34,120 nucleotides of DNA from Gammaproteobacteria bacterium MFB021. GTDB lineage: Bacteria; Pseudomonadota; Gammaproteobacteria; Pseudomonadales; Halomonadaceae. The stretch is taken from assembly GCA_000737985.1 (NCBI GenBank), contig JNVT01000073.1, positions 1 to 34,120 on the forward strand, written 5' to 3'. Within the stretch, counting starts at the first letter, position 1. Each line of letters starts with the position of its first letter. Below, piece after piece: positions 1 to 6,833 of this stretch. The translations under genes were made by a program, and so were the position numbers. Below the pieces are notes generated by a model. The model did no database searches. It was not told the DNA's origin and saw only the letters and a program-made list of their open reading frames with translations.

Positions 1-807
1 CCGCAGCGTCGGCGCCAACGCCACGCCACCCTGGGCATCATCGCCGCGCTGGGGCTGGTGTTCTTCTCCGCCACCGGCCTCACCTGGTCGAAGTGGGCCG
101 GCGGCAATATCGCCGAACTGCGCCACGCCTGGGGCTGGGGTACACCAAGTGTCTCCACGACGCTGAAAGGGCAGGACGCCGCCGCCGCGGCCCCCCACGC
201 CGAGCATCATCACGCTGCAGGCGGCATGAGCATGACATCCTCCGGCGTCACCGCTGCCGACTTCGACAGTGCGCTGGCGGCGGCCCGCCATGCCGGCCTG
301 ATGGCGGGCAAGATCGAGCTGCTGCCGCCGCCGGCAGCGGATCGCGCCTGGAAAGTGCGCGAGATCGGCCGCGAGTGGCCCACCGAGGTCGACCAGGTGG
401 CGCTCGACCCGCACAGCTTCGCGGTGCTCGACCGCACCGATTTCACCACCTTCCCGCTGGCGGCCAAGCTCACCCGCTGGGGCATCGACCTGCATATGGG
501 CGTGCTCTTCGGGCTACCCAATCAGTTAGTGCTGGTGGCAGTGGCCGGCAGCCTGGCAACGCTGATCTGCTGGGGCTATCGGATGTGGTGGCAGCGGCGC
601 CCGGCCAGCGGCACGCGCGCCGCGCCGCAGACCCTGAGCGCACTGTTCGCACAGCTCGGCTGGGGGCCGCGTCTGGGCGTGTTGCTGGTGGCGCTGGCGT
701 TGGGCCTGGCCCTGCCGGTGATGGGGGCGAGCCTGGTGCTGTTCGTGGTGATCGACTGGCTGCGCTGGCGGCTGTCGAGCCCCGCGAGTGTCGCTAGCAC
801 CGCCTGA
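1..807 (+). CDS. PepSY-associated membrane protein, 5' partial
   Basis: The reading frame is open from the first base, so the start lies outside the window. The visible 268 residues begin with a hydrophobic helix (about residues 11-26, ending FFSATGLTWSKW), a hallmark of PepSY-associated transmembrane proteins. A His-rich loop (AEHHH) and a soluble domain of about 90 residues follow, and then two more hydrophobic segments near the C-terminus (around LVLVAVAGSLATLICW and GVLLVALALGLALPVMG). Family members are inner-membrane proteins often found beside TonB receptors and other metal-uptake genes, where they are thought to handle siderophore iron or act as reductase subunits. The exact role here is not shown. 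It is followed by modE after 121 bases that contain a tandem duplication. Function is assigned by family resemblance only. Confidence 0.75.
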   Translation, partial: PQRRRQRHATLGIIAALGLVFFSATGLTWSKWAGGNIAELRHAWGWGTPSVSTTLKGQDAAAAAPHAEHHHAAGGMSMTSSGVTAADFDSALAAARHAGLMAGKIELLPPPAADRAWKVREIGREWPTEVDQVALDPHSFAVLDRTDFTTFPLAAKLTRWGIDLHMGVLFGLPNQLVLVAVAGSLATLICWGYRMWWQRRPASGTRAAPQTLSALFAQLGWGPRLGVLLVALALGLALPVMGASLVLFVVIDWLRWRLSSPASVASTA

Positions 808-843
808 ATCCGATCGCGAGCGCAGCGCCAGACGCTGCGCTCG

Positions 844-865
844 CCTGGTTCGGCCCTGGTTCGGC
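844..865. repeat. 11-bp tandem duplication
   Basis: Two exact, adjacent copies of CCTGGTTCGGC (844-854 and 855-865) lie in the gap between the PepSY gene and modE. A degenerate third piece (TCTGGTCTGGCC) follows. No function is evident. Confidence 0.7.
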
Positions 866-928
866 TCTGGTCTGGCCAGAACCGAGTGCTATGGTAGGGC
901 CTCGCTCCCCTGCCACGGCTTGCTCTCG

Positions 929-1306
929 ATGACCCGCACCCATCATCCCCGTCCCCAGCTCCAGCTGCGTCTGGTCGCCGAGCGCGACATCGTGCTCGGC
1001 CCGGGCAAGATCGCGCTGCTCGAGGCGATCGAGCGCCACGGCTCGATCGCCGCCGCCTGCCGCGAGATGCGTCTGAGCTACAAGAAGGCGTGGCAGCTGC
1101 TGGAGACCATGAGCCGTCACTTCGACGCCGCGCTGATCGACACCAGCTCCGGTGGCAGCCAGCGCGGCGGCGCCACCCTGACCCCCTTGGCCCGCGAGCT
1201 CATCTCCCATTATCACGCACTGCTGCAGCGCCTCGACGCCGCACCGGAGAGCGCGGCCCTGCGTGGGCTGCTGAGCTCGCCGCACGCTCCCTCCCACGAG
1301 TCCTGA
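929..1306 (+). CDS. modE: ModE-type winged-helix regulator lacking the molybdate-binding (Mop) domains
   Basis: 125 residues. The protein matches the N-terminal DNA-binding half of ModE: the stretch ALLEAIERHGSIAAACREM, then LSYKKAWQLLETM, is the typical LysR-like winged helix of this family. E. coli ModE is roughly twice as long and carries two Mop domains that bind molybdate. Here the protein stops soon after the winged helix, so molybdate sensing must be absent, indirect or done by another protein. The frame is open further upstream, but the ATG at 929 places the start directly before the conserved domain and I prefer it. It precedes modABC on the same strand and is the obvious candidate to act on the operator at 1385-1408. 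Identity of the domain is secure; the sensing mechanism is not known. Confidence 0.8.
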   Translation: MTRTHHPRPQLQLRLVAERDIVLGPGKIALLEAIERHGSIAAACREMRLSYKKAWQLLETMSRHFDAALIDTSSGGSQRGGATLTPLARELISHYHALLQRLDAAPESAALRGLLSSPHAPSHES

Positions 1307-1321
1307 GCGGGCAGCGGTTGC

Positions 1322-1352
1322 CGACCCTACGCGCTGCCGGCGTGTAGGGTCG
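1322..1352. terminator. Stem-loop between modE and modA
   Basis: Perfect 9-bp inverted repeat CGACCCTAC (1322-1330) / GTAGGGTCG (1344-1352) with a 13-base loop, 16 bases after the modE stop. Only a weak T-rich stretch (GCTCTT) follows. It could end the modE message or attenuate read-through into modA. Confidence 0.4.
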
Positions 1353-1372
1353 ACGCTCTTGCCCGGCTGGTC

Positions 1373-1378
1373 TATAGT
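1373..1378 (+). promoter_or_regulatory. Candidate -10 box of the modABC promoter
   Basis: TATAGT lies 39 bases before the modA start and just upstream of the ModE-type operator, so a bound repressor would sit over the transcription start. No convincing -35 hexamer is visible. Confidence 0.4.
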
Positions 1379-1384
1379 CATTCC

Positions 1385-1408
1385 CGTTATTTCCAAACAG
1401 ACATAGCG
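1385..1408 (+). promoter_or_regulatory. ModE-type operator upstream of modA
   Basis: Half-sites CGTTATTT (1385-1392) and ACATAGCG (1401-1408) are separated by 8 bases. From memory, the E. coli modA operator has CGTTATAT, 8 bases, ACATAACG, so 14 of 16 half-site positions match at identical spacing. The site ends 8 bases before the modA start codon and follows a -10-like TATAGT. This strongly suggests direct repression of modABC by the ModE-type protein encoded just upstream. Confidence 0.75.
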
Positions 1409-1416
1409 AGAACGCC

Positions 1417-2196
1417 ATGCCCGCGCTGCGCACCGCCGCCACTCTCGGCGCCCTGCTGTTGACACTGCTTCCGCTCAACGCCAGCGCCGCCGAGCGCATC
1501 CAGGTGTTCGCCGCGGCCTCGCTCACCGATGCCATGAACAGCGCCATCGCCCGCTACGAGCAGTCGCACGATGTCGAGGTAGTGCCGGTCTATGCCTCCT
1601 CCTCGACCCTGGCGCGCCAGATCGCCAACGGCGCCCCGGCGGATCTCTACCTCTCGGCCAACGAGCAGTGGATGGATTGGCTCGCCGATCAGGGCGCCAC
1701 GGTCGACCAGCGTATCGATCTGCTCGCCAATCGGCTGGTGCTGATCGCCCCGCGCGACAGCGAGATCGCGCCCTTCACCCCCGGCGATGGCACCGCTATC
1801 GCCACCCGCCTGGGCCCCGACGAGCGGCTCTCGGTGGGCAATACCGACCACGTGCCGGCGGGTATCTATGCCAAGCAGGCGCTCGAGTCCCTGGGCGAGT
1901 GGCCGGCGCTGCAGGCACGCCTGGCCAGCGGCGACAACGTGCGCGCAGCCATGGCCCTAGTCGAGCGCGGCGAAGCGCCGCTGGGGATCGTCTACCAGAC
2001 GGATGCCGAGGCCAGCGACGGCGTGCGTCAGATCGGCGTCTTTCCCGACGCCAGCCATACGCCGATCACCTACCCCATGGCGGTGGTCACGCCGTCGCCC
2101 AGCGCCGCCACCGAGGCACTGCGCCAGTGGCTGGCCGGTGACGCGGCGCGCCGGATCTTCAGCCATTACGGCTTCACCCCGCTCACCGGCGACTGA
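1417..2196 (+). CDS. modA: Molybdate ABC transporter, periplasmic binding protein
   Basis: 259 residues, the usual ModA length. A Sec signal peptide is clear: positive N-terminus, hydrophobic core LGALLLTLLPL, and probable cleavage after ASA near residue 24. The mature protein begins with IQVFAAASLTDAMN, the conserved opening of ModA/WtpA-type proteins, whose serines contact the oxyanion. Other family landmarks are YASSSTLARQIANGAPADLYLSA and the GNTDHVPAGIYAKQALE segment. It binds molybdate (and usually tungstate) in the periplasm and delivers it to ModB. First gene of modABC; modB starts 5 bases after its stop. Expression is probably repressed through the operator at 1385-1408. Confidence 0.95.
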   Translation: MPALRTAATLGALLLTLLPLNASAAERIQVFAAASLTDAMNSAIARYEQSHDVEVVPVYASSSTLARQIANGAPADLYLSANEQWMDWLADQGATVDQRIDLLANRLVLIAPRDSEIAPFTPGDGTAIATRLGPDERLSVGNTDHVPAGIYAKQALESLGEWPALQARLASGDNVRAAMALVERGEAPLGIVYQTDAEASDGVRQIGVFPDASHTPITYPMAVVTPSPSAATEALRQWLAGDAARRIFSHYGFTPLTGD

Positions 2197-2201
2197 ACCG
2201 G

Positions 2202-2897
2202 GTGCTCTCGGACGCCGAATGGCAAGCGCTGGCGCTGAGCCTCAAGATCGCTGGCAGCGCGGTGGGCTGGACCCTGATCCCCGGGATCGCGCTGGCCTGG
2301 CTGCTGGCGCGGCACGAGTTCCGTGGCAAGTCACTGCTGGATGGTGTCATCCACTTGCCGCTGGTGTTGCCACCGGTGGTGGTGGGCTATCTGCTGCTGC
2401 TGGCGCTGGGCCGCCAGGGCTGGCTCGGGCACTGGTTGCAGGCGAGTCTCGGCATCACCCTGCCGTTCACCTGGCAGGGTGCCGCCGTGGCCGGCGGGGT
2501 CATGGCCTTTCCCCTACTGGTGCGTGCGGTACGGCTGTCGCTGGAAGCGGTCGACCCCAAGCTCGAGGCCGCCGCGGCGACCCTCGGTGCCGGACGCTGG
2601 CGGGTGCTGTTCACCATCACCCTGCCGCTCGCCCTGCCCGGCCTGCTCACCGGCAGCGTGCTGGCCTTCGCCCGCGCGCTATCGGAGTTCGGCGCCACCA
2701 TCACCTTCGCCTCGAACATTCCCGGCGAGACTCGCACCCTGCCGCTGGCGCTCTACACGCTGATCCAGACCCCCGGCAAGGAGGCCGCCGCCGCGCGACT
2801 GTGCGCGATCTCCATCGCCATCGCGATGCTCTCGCTGATCGCCTCCGAGTGGCTCGCTCGCCGCGCCCGGCGGCGCCTGCAGGAGCGTGACCGATGA
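2202..2897 (+). CDS. modB: Molybdate ABC transporter permease
   Basis: 231 residues with about five membrane segments, normal for ModB. It has the EAA-loop region (LEAAAATLGAGRWRVLFTITLPLALPG) through which the permease contacts ModC, and the C-terminal ALSEFGATITFASNIPGETRTLPLALY block typical of molybdate permeases. The start is a GTG at 2202, five bases after the modA stop, indicating tight coupling. Its stop overlaps the modC start (ATGA at 2894-2897). It forms the inner-membrane channel of the ModABC importer. Confidence 0.95.
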   Translation: MLSDAEWQALALSLKIAGSAVGWTLIPGIALAWLLARHEFRGKSLLDGVIHLPLVLPPVVVGYLLLLALGRQGWLGHWLQASLGITLPFTWQGAAVAGGVMAFPLLVRAVRLSLEAVDPKLEAAAATLGAGRWRVLFTITLPLALPGLLTGSVLAFARALSEFGATITFASNIPGETRTLPLALYTLIQTPGKEAAAARLCAISIAIAMLSLIASEWLARRARRRLQERDR

Positions 2898-3985
2898 CCT
2901 CCCGCAATGCGCTCTCGCTCGACCTGCGCAAGCGCCTCGGCGACTTTACTCTGGAGATGAAGCTGGAGGTGGCGGCGAGCGGGGTCACCGCGCTGTTCGG
3001 GGAATCCGGCAGCGGCAAGACCAGCCTGCTGCGTCTGATCGCCGGCCTCGACCGCCCGGACGCCGGACATGTGCGCCTGGATCAGCGGTGGCTGACCCAC
3101 TGCCAGCGCGGCATCGCGGTGCCGGTGCATCGCCGCCGACTCGGCGTGGTATTCCAGGAGCCGCGCCTGTTCCCCCACTACCGGGTGCGCGGCAACCTCA
3201 CTTACGGCATGCCGCGGGCAGGCCGTGGGCGCTTCGACGATCTGGTCGCGCTACTGGGTATCGAGCCGCTGCTCGAGCGCCTGCCGGGCACGCTCTCCGG
3301 CGGCGAAGCCCGGCGCGTCGCCATCGGCCGTGCGCTGCTGACCCAGCCGCGCCTGCTGCTGCTGGACGAGCCGCTCACCGGCCTCGATGGCGAGCGCAAG
3401 CAGGAGCTGCTGCGCTATCTGGTGCGCTTGACCCGAGAGATCGACATTCCCGTGCTCTATGTCAGCCACGATACCCAGGAGATCACCGCCATCGCCGACC
3501 ATCTGGCGCTGATCGACAGCGGGCGCCTGGTGGCCCATGGCTCGCTCGATGCGCTGCTGCAGCGGCTCGACCTCGGTGGTCGCCTGGGCGGCTTCGACGC
3601 CGCCTCACGCCTGTGCGGCAAGATCACTGCCCAGGATGCACACTACGCGCTGACCCGGATCACCCTGGCAGACGGCCAGACACTGCGCGTGCCGCGTATC
3701 GACCAGCCGCTCGGCAGTGAGGTGCGTCTGCGCATCGGCGTGCGCGACGTCGCCATCGCCCTGGCCATGCCAGCAGATACCAGCTATCGCAACGGCCTCT
3801 TCGCACGCATCGTCGACACCGCTCCCTCGATTCACGATCCCAGCGCCCAGGAGCTGCGCCTGGCGGTCGGCGAACAGTCGCTGCGCGCACGCCTGACCCG
3901 GCAGGCGTGCGACGAGATGCAGCTGACACCGGGGCGGGAGGTGATCGCGCTGATTCGCAGTGTCGCCTTCGAAGCGCCGGCGTGA
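2894..3985 (+). CDS. modC: Molybdate ABC transporter ATP-binding protein
   Basis: 363 residues. The ABC ATPase domain has Walker A GESGSGKT (residues 36-43), Q-loop Gln near 88, signature LSGGE (134-138), Walker B LLLLDEP (154-160) and the H-loop His192. After about residue 230 the C-terminus is a TOBE/Mop-like regulatory domain, which in ModC proteins can bind oxyanion and tune transport. The start overlaps the modB stop by four bases. Together with ModA and ModB it imports molybdate, which is needed for molybdenum cofactor and therefore for the xanthine dehydrogenase encoded 1.4 kb downstream. No clear terminator follows. Confidence 0.95.
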   Translation: MTSRNALSLDLRKRLGDFTLEMKLEVAASGVTALFGESGSGKTSLLRLIAGLDRPDAGHVRLDQRWLTHCQRGIAVPVHRRRLGVVFQEPRLFPHYRVRGNLTYGMPRAGRGRFDDLVALLGIEPLLERLPGTLSGGEARRVAIGRALLTQPRLLLLDEPLTGLDGERKQELLRYLVRLTREIDIPVLYVSHDTQEITAIADHLALIDSGRLVAHGSLDALLQRLDLGGRLGGFDAASRLCGKITAQDAHYALTRITLADGQTLRVPRIDQPLGSEVRLRIGVRDVAIALAMPADTSYRNGLFARIVDTAPSIHDPSAQELRLAVGEQSLRARLTRQACDEMQLTPGREVIALIRSVAFEAPA

Positions 3986-4534
3986 ATCGCCCCAATGGCC
4001 GATCGTGACCGGGACCGCACGCGCAGACCGTTTGAATAGAACCAAACGAGGGGAGCCGCACGAAGTGGGCGGCGCAAGGATCATACGGCGCCCCTCGCGA
4101 GAACTGTTGGCAGAATTTTCTTCAACCGAAACAACGGCTTCCCGGCGCCCGAAGAACGCGTTTATCGAGCACTGTTTCTTTTTGTAATTATTGGATTTTA
4201 AACGAAAAAGTCATTAGCGAACGGACTCATCGCTCGGCTAGAATGGCCGAGGCAGGAAGCCAGCCAAGGAACCCGCTCAGGGACGCAGCGTTTTGGCAGG
4301 GATCGCGCCAGGGAGAGCCCAGGGATCGATCCAGCGCAAAAGGAGCTTGCCGGCGCTCAAGGTCGAGACTCGACAGGAGGTCGAGTGCGAAGGGACTCGC
4401 TTCCGTCGTGTCGTTTTCGACGCCTCATCGTCTCGTTCTCGTCGTTTTTCACTCGCGGTCTTGCTTGCCTTCTGCAATCTCGTTCTTGCACCCCTCTGAT
4501 TTTCACCCCCTCTGGTTTTCACCCCCTCTGGTTT
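3986..4534. other. Gene-poor gap between modC and the TetR-type regulator
   Basis: No credible protein gene is seen. The part around 4165-4215 is much more A+T-rich than its surroundings. A TAGAAT hexamer at 4239-4244 could be a -10 box reading to the right with no recognised target, so a small untranslated RNA is possible but not shown. A 13-base near-palindrome GTCGAGACTCGAC sits at 4362-4374. The right end holds a 16-bp tandem repeat. Confidence 0.5.
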
Positions 4535-4538
4535 TCAC
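4491..4538. repeat. 16-bp tandem repeat, three copies
   Basis: Three adjacent copies of CCCCTCTGGTTTTCAC (4491-4506 with one mismatch, 4507-4522, 4523-4538). The third copy contains the stop codon of the leftward TetR-type gene (TCA at 4535-4537), so the array forms its 3' end and immediate downstream region. Confidence 0.85.
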
Positions 4539-5167
4539 CCCCGCGTCAGGCCACACCCCTTTAGAATGACCTGACAGAGACAGTCGCTGGCAGCGGCAAA
4601 ATCGGCGTCCGCCAGACCGGCCTGCCCGGTGATGCCGAGCACCTGCGCCTCGAAATCAGCGTAGTGCTGGGTCGCCGACCAGATCAGGAAGATCAGCCAG
4701 ACCGGGTCCACCGGATCCATGCGCCCCTGCTCGGCCCAGCGCCGAAAGATCGCCGCGCGCGACTCGACCCACTCGCGCATGCTGCCGGCAAGGGTCTCCT
4801 GCAGAAATGGCGCTCCCTGCAGTATTTCATTGGCAAACAGCCGCGAGCTGAGCGGGTGCGTCTGGCTCAGCGCCATCTTGCTGCGGATGAACGTCTCGAT
4901 CACCGTGGCCGGGTCATCGTCTTCGCTGATATCGCTGAGGGCGGTGTTCCAGCGCGCCATGGTGCGTTCCAGCAGTGCCACGTAGAGCCTGCGTTTACTG
5001 CCCACGTAATAGAGCACGTTGGACTTGGGCAGCTCGGCGGCGGCGGCGATCGCCTGGATGCTGGCCCCACGATAGCCGTGGCGCGCGAAGACCAGCTCCG
5101 CGGCGTCGAAGATCCGCCGTTCGTTGCGCTCGCGAACCGTCGGTTCCGCTGCAATCGAATCACTCAC
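4535..5167 (-). CDS. TetR-family repressor, RutR-like
   Basis: 210 residues. The N-terminal helix-turn-helix (about residues 34-58: GASIQAIAAAAELPKSNVLYYVGSK) and the long helical C-terminal domain with NEILQGAPFL and WSATQHYADFEAQV resemble RutR, the E. coli uracil/thymine-responsive regulator that also affects purine genes. It is divergent from xdhA, and a palindrome very close to the RutR box lies at 5256-5271 between the two genes. I infer that it represses or activates the xdhABC-guaD operon, perhaps in response to a purine or pyrimidine base. A true RutR would more often neighbour rut genes, so ligand identity is open and no symbol is given. Confidence 0.8.
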   Translation of the reverse strand: MSDSIAAEPTVRERNERRIFDAAELVFARHGYRGASIQAIAAAAELPKSNVLYYVGSKRRLYVALLERTMARWNTALSDISEDDDPATVIETFIRSKMALSQTHPLSSRLFANEILQGAPFLQETLAGSMREWVESRAAIFRRWAEQGRMDPVDPVWLIFLIWSATQHYADFEAQVLGITGQAGLADADFAAASDCLCQVILKGCGLTRG

Positions 5168-5255
5168 GCGCTCTCCTTGAATCGTCGAAGGTCCACGCGC
5201 AATCTTACCCGAACCCTCTTGCCTAGGGGCGTACGATCGGAGAACCTGTAGCGAC

Positions 5256-5271
5256 TTGACCGATCGGTCAG
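5256..5271. promoter_or_regulatory. RutR-like palindromic operator between tetR and xdhA
   Basis: TTGACCGATCGGTCAG contains a perfect 14-bp palindrome (5257-5270). The known RutR box is TTGACCAnnTGGTCAA, so both outer arms match. It lies about 90 bases from the regulator start and 120 bases from xdhA, well placed to control both divergent genes. Confidence 0.65.
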
Positions 5272-5320
5272 TTTTTACCGGCTCTCGTCACGCACCGCTC
5301 GGTCTTCCCGCCGGCTTGGC

Positions 5321-5348
5321 CGCCTGACGCCTGACGCCTGACGCCTGA
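5321..5348. repeat. 7-bp tandem repeat, four copies
   Basis: CGCCTGA is repeated exactly four times between the operator at 5256-5271 and the xdhA start at 5391, probably inside the xdhA leader. Copy-number change would alter leader length. Confidence 0.85.
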
Positions 5349-5390
5349 CGTCCAATACAAAGACAACGACAACACCACCAGGGGTGAGCG

Positions 5391-6833
5391 ATGATCGAAT
5401 TCTTCCTCAACGGCCGACGCCAGTACGTGGAGGCTGAGCCCACTACCAGCGTGCTGGCGTTGCTGCGCGAGACCCTGGGCCACTGCGGCACCAAGGAGGG
5501 CTGCGCCTCCGGCGACTGCGGCGCCTGTACCGTGGCGATCGCCGACCCCGACTCGTCGGCGGCGTGGCGTACCGCCAACGCCTGCATTACCCCGGCGCAT
5601 CAGCTTCAGGGCTGCCATCTGGTCACGGTGGAGGGGCTGGCGCGGGGCGAGGCGTTGCATCCGGCCCAGGCCGCCATGGTCGAGTGCCATGCCAGTCAGT
5701 GCGGTTTCTGCACGCCCGGCATCGTGATGTCGCTGTTCGCCCTGCACGAGTCGCGCCGCCAGACGCCCGCCGCCCCGCTCGCGCCCCAGGCGCTGGAAGC
5801 CGCGCTGGGCGGCAATCTTTGCCGCTGCACCGGCTACCGCCCAATCCGCGATGCCGCCCATGCCATGGCCACGCAGCCGGACAGCCGTCCGGCCTGGGCT
5901 GACGACCCGGAGCTCGAGACGGCCTGGCGCGCCCTCGGTCGCGCCAGCCGCGCCACGCACTACCACACGCCGCAGCACCTGGCCGAGCTCATGCAACTGC
6001 GCCGCGAACACCCGCAGGCGCCGCTGGTGGCCGGCGCCACCGATCTGTGGCTCGGCGTCACCCAACGGCTCGAACAGTGGCCTGCGGTGATCGATCTCAG
6101 TCAGGTCACCGAGCTGCGCCGCATCGAGGCAGAGGACAAGGGGTGGTGGATCGGTGCGGCGGTCACCTACCGCGAGTGGGAGCCACTGCTGCAGACCCAT
6201 TACCCTGCCTTCGCTCATCTGCTCGAACGCCTCGGCTCGGCGCAGATTCGCCATCGCGCCACGGTCGGCGGCAATATCGCCAACGCCTCGCCCATCGGCG
6301 ACACCCCGCCGGTACTGCTGGCACTCGAGGCACGGCTGAGACTGGCAGGCCCCGATGGCGAACGCGAACTGCCGCTTTCGGCGTTCTTCCTCGACTACCG
6401 CAAGACCGCCCTGCGCCCGGGCGAGTGCATCGTCGCCATCTGGCTGCCGCGCCCCGAGGACGACGCACAGCTGCGGGTATGGAAACTCTCCAAGCGCCGC
6501 GAGGACGATATCTCGACCCTGCTCGGCGCCTTCCACTGGCGCCAGACCGGGGAGCAGATGCACGACGTGCGCGTGGCCTTCGGCGGCATGGCGGCGACCC
6601 CGCTGCGGGTGCACAAGGTGGAGGCTGCACTCGAAGGCCAGCCGGCCACGGCAGAGACCTTTGCCGACGCCAAGCGCGCTCTGCGTGCGGCGCTGACGCC
6701 GCTGGACGACGTGCGCGGCTCCGCCGACTATCGCCTGACCGCCGCCGCCAACCTGCTCGAGCGCTGGGCGCTGATCCTCGACCCGAGCCGCGACGATACT
6801 CAGGAGGTGGCGCTCGATGCGTACGCTCACTAA
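5391..6833 (+). CDS. xdhA: Xanthine dehydrogenase small subunit (2Fe-2S and FAD)
   Basis: 480 residues, normal for the bacterial small subunit. The plant-ferredoxin-type cluster ligands are C38, C43 and C46 (EGCASGDCGAC) and C65. The second [2Fe-2S] domain has CGFC (104-107) and CRC (144-146). The FAD domain starts near residue 190, with LVAGATDLWLG and the ATVGGNIANASPIGD motif, and a CO-dehydrogenase flavoprotein C-terminal domain follows. It passes electrons from the molybdenum site in XdhB to NAD+ via the clusters and FAD. The start is preceded by GGGGTGAG. The 3' end overlaps xdhB by 17 bases, which implies translational coupling. Probably controlled from the RutR-like site upstream. Confidence 0.95.
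   Translation: MIEFFLNGRRQYVEAEPTTSVLALLRETLGHCGTKEGCASGDCGACTVAIADPDSSAAWRTANACITPAHQLQGCHLVTVEGLARGEALHPAQAAMVECHASQCGFCTPGIVMSLFALHESRRQTPAAPLAPQALEAALGGNLCRCTGYRPIRDAAHAMATQPDSRPAWADDPELETAWRALGRASRATHYHTPQHLAELMQLRREHPQAPLVAGATDLWLGVTQRLEQWPAVIDLSQVTELRRIEAEDKGWWIGAAVTYREWEPLLQTHYPAFAHLLERLGSAQIRHRATVGGNIANASPIGDTPPVLLALEARLRLAGPDGERELPLSAFFLDYRKTALRPGECIVAIWLPRPEDDAQLRVWKLSKRREDDISTLLGAFHWRQTGEQMHDVRVAFGGMAATPLRVHKVEAALEGQPATAETFADAKRALRAALTPLDDVRGSADYRLTAAANLLERWALILDPSRDDTQEVALDAYAH

Noticed and set aside
3960-4187. Possible 75-residue protein overlapping the end of modC
   Set aside because: No ribosome-binding site and no recognisable sequence; likely chance.
4243-4569. Possible 108-residue protein in the gap after modC
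   Set aside because: Low-complexity Arg/Ser sequence reading through the 16-bp repeat array, with no family resemblance.
5268-6830. Long open frame of 520 codons antisense to xdhA
   Set aside because: High-GC codon bias on the other strand keeps this frame open; no domain or membrane pattern is recognisable, whereas xdhA has all its cluster motifs.
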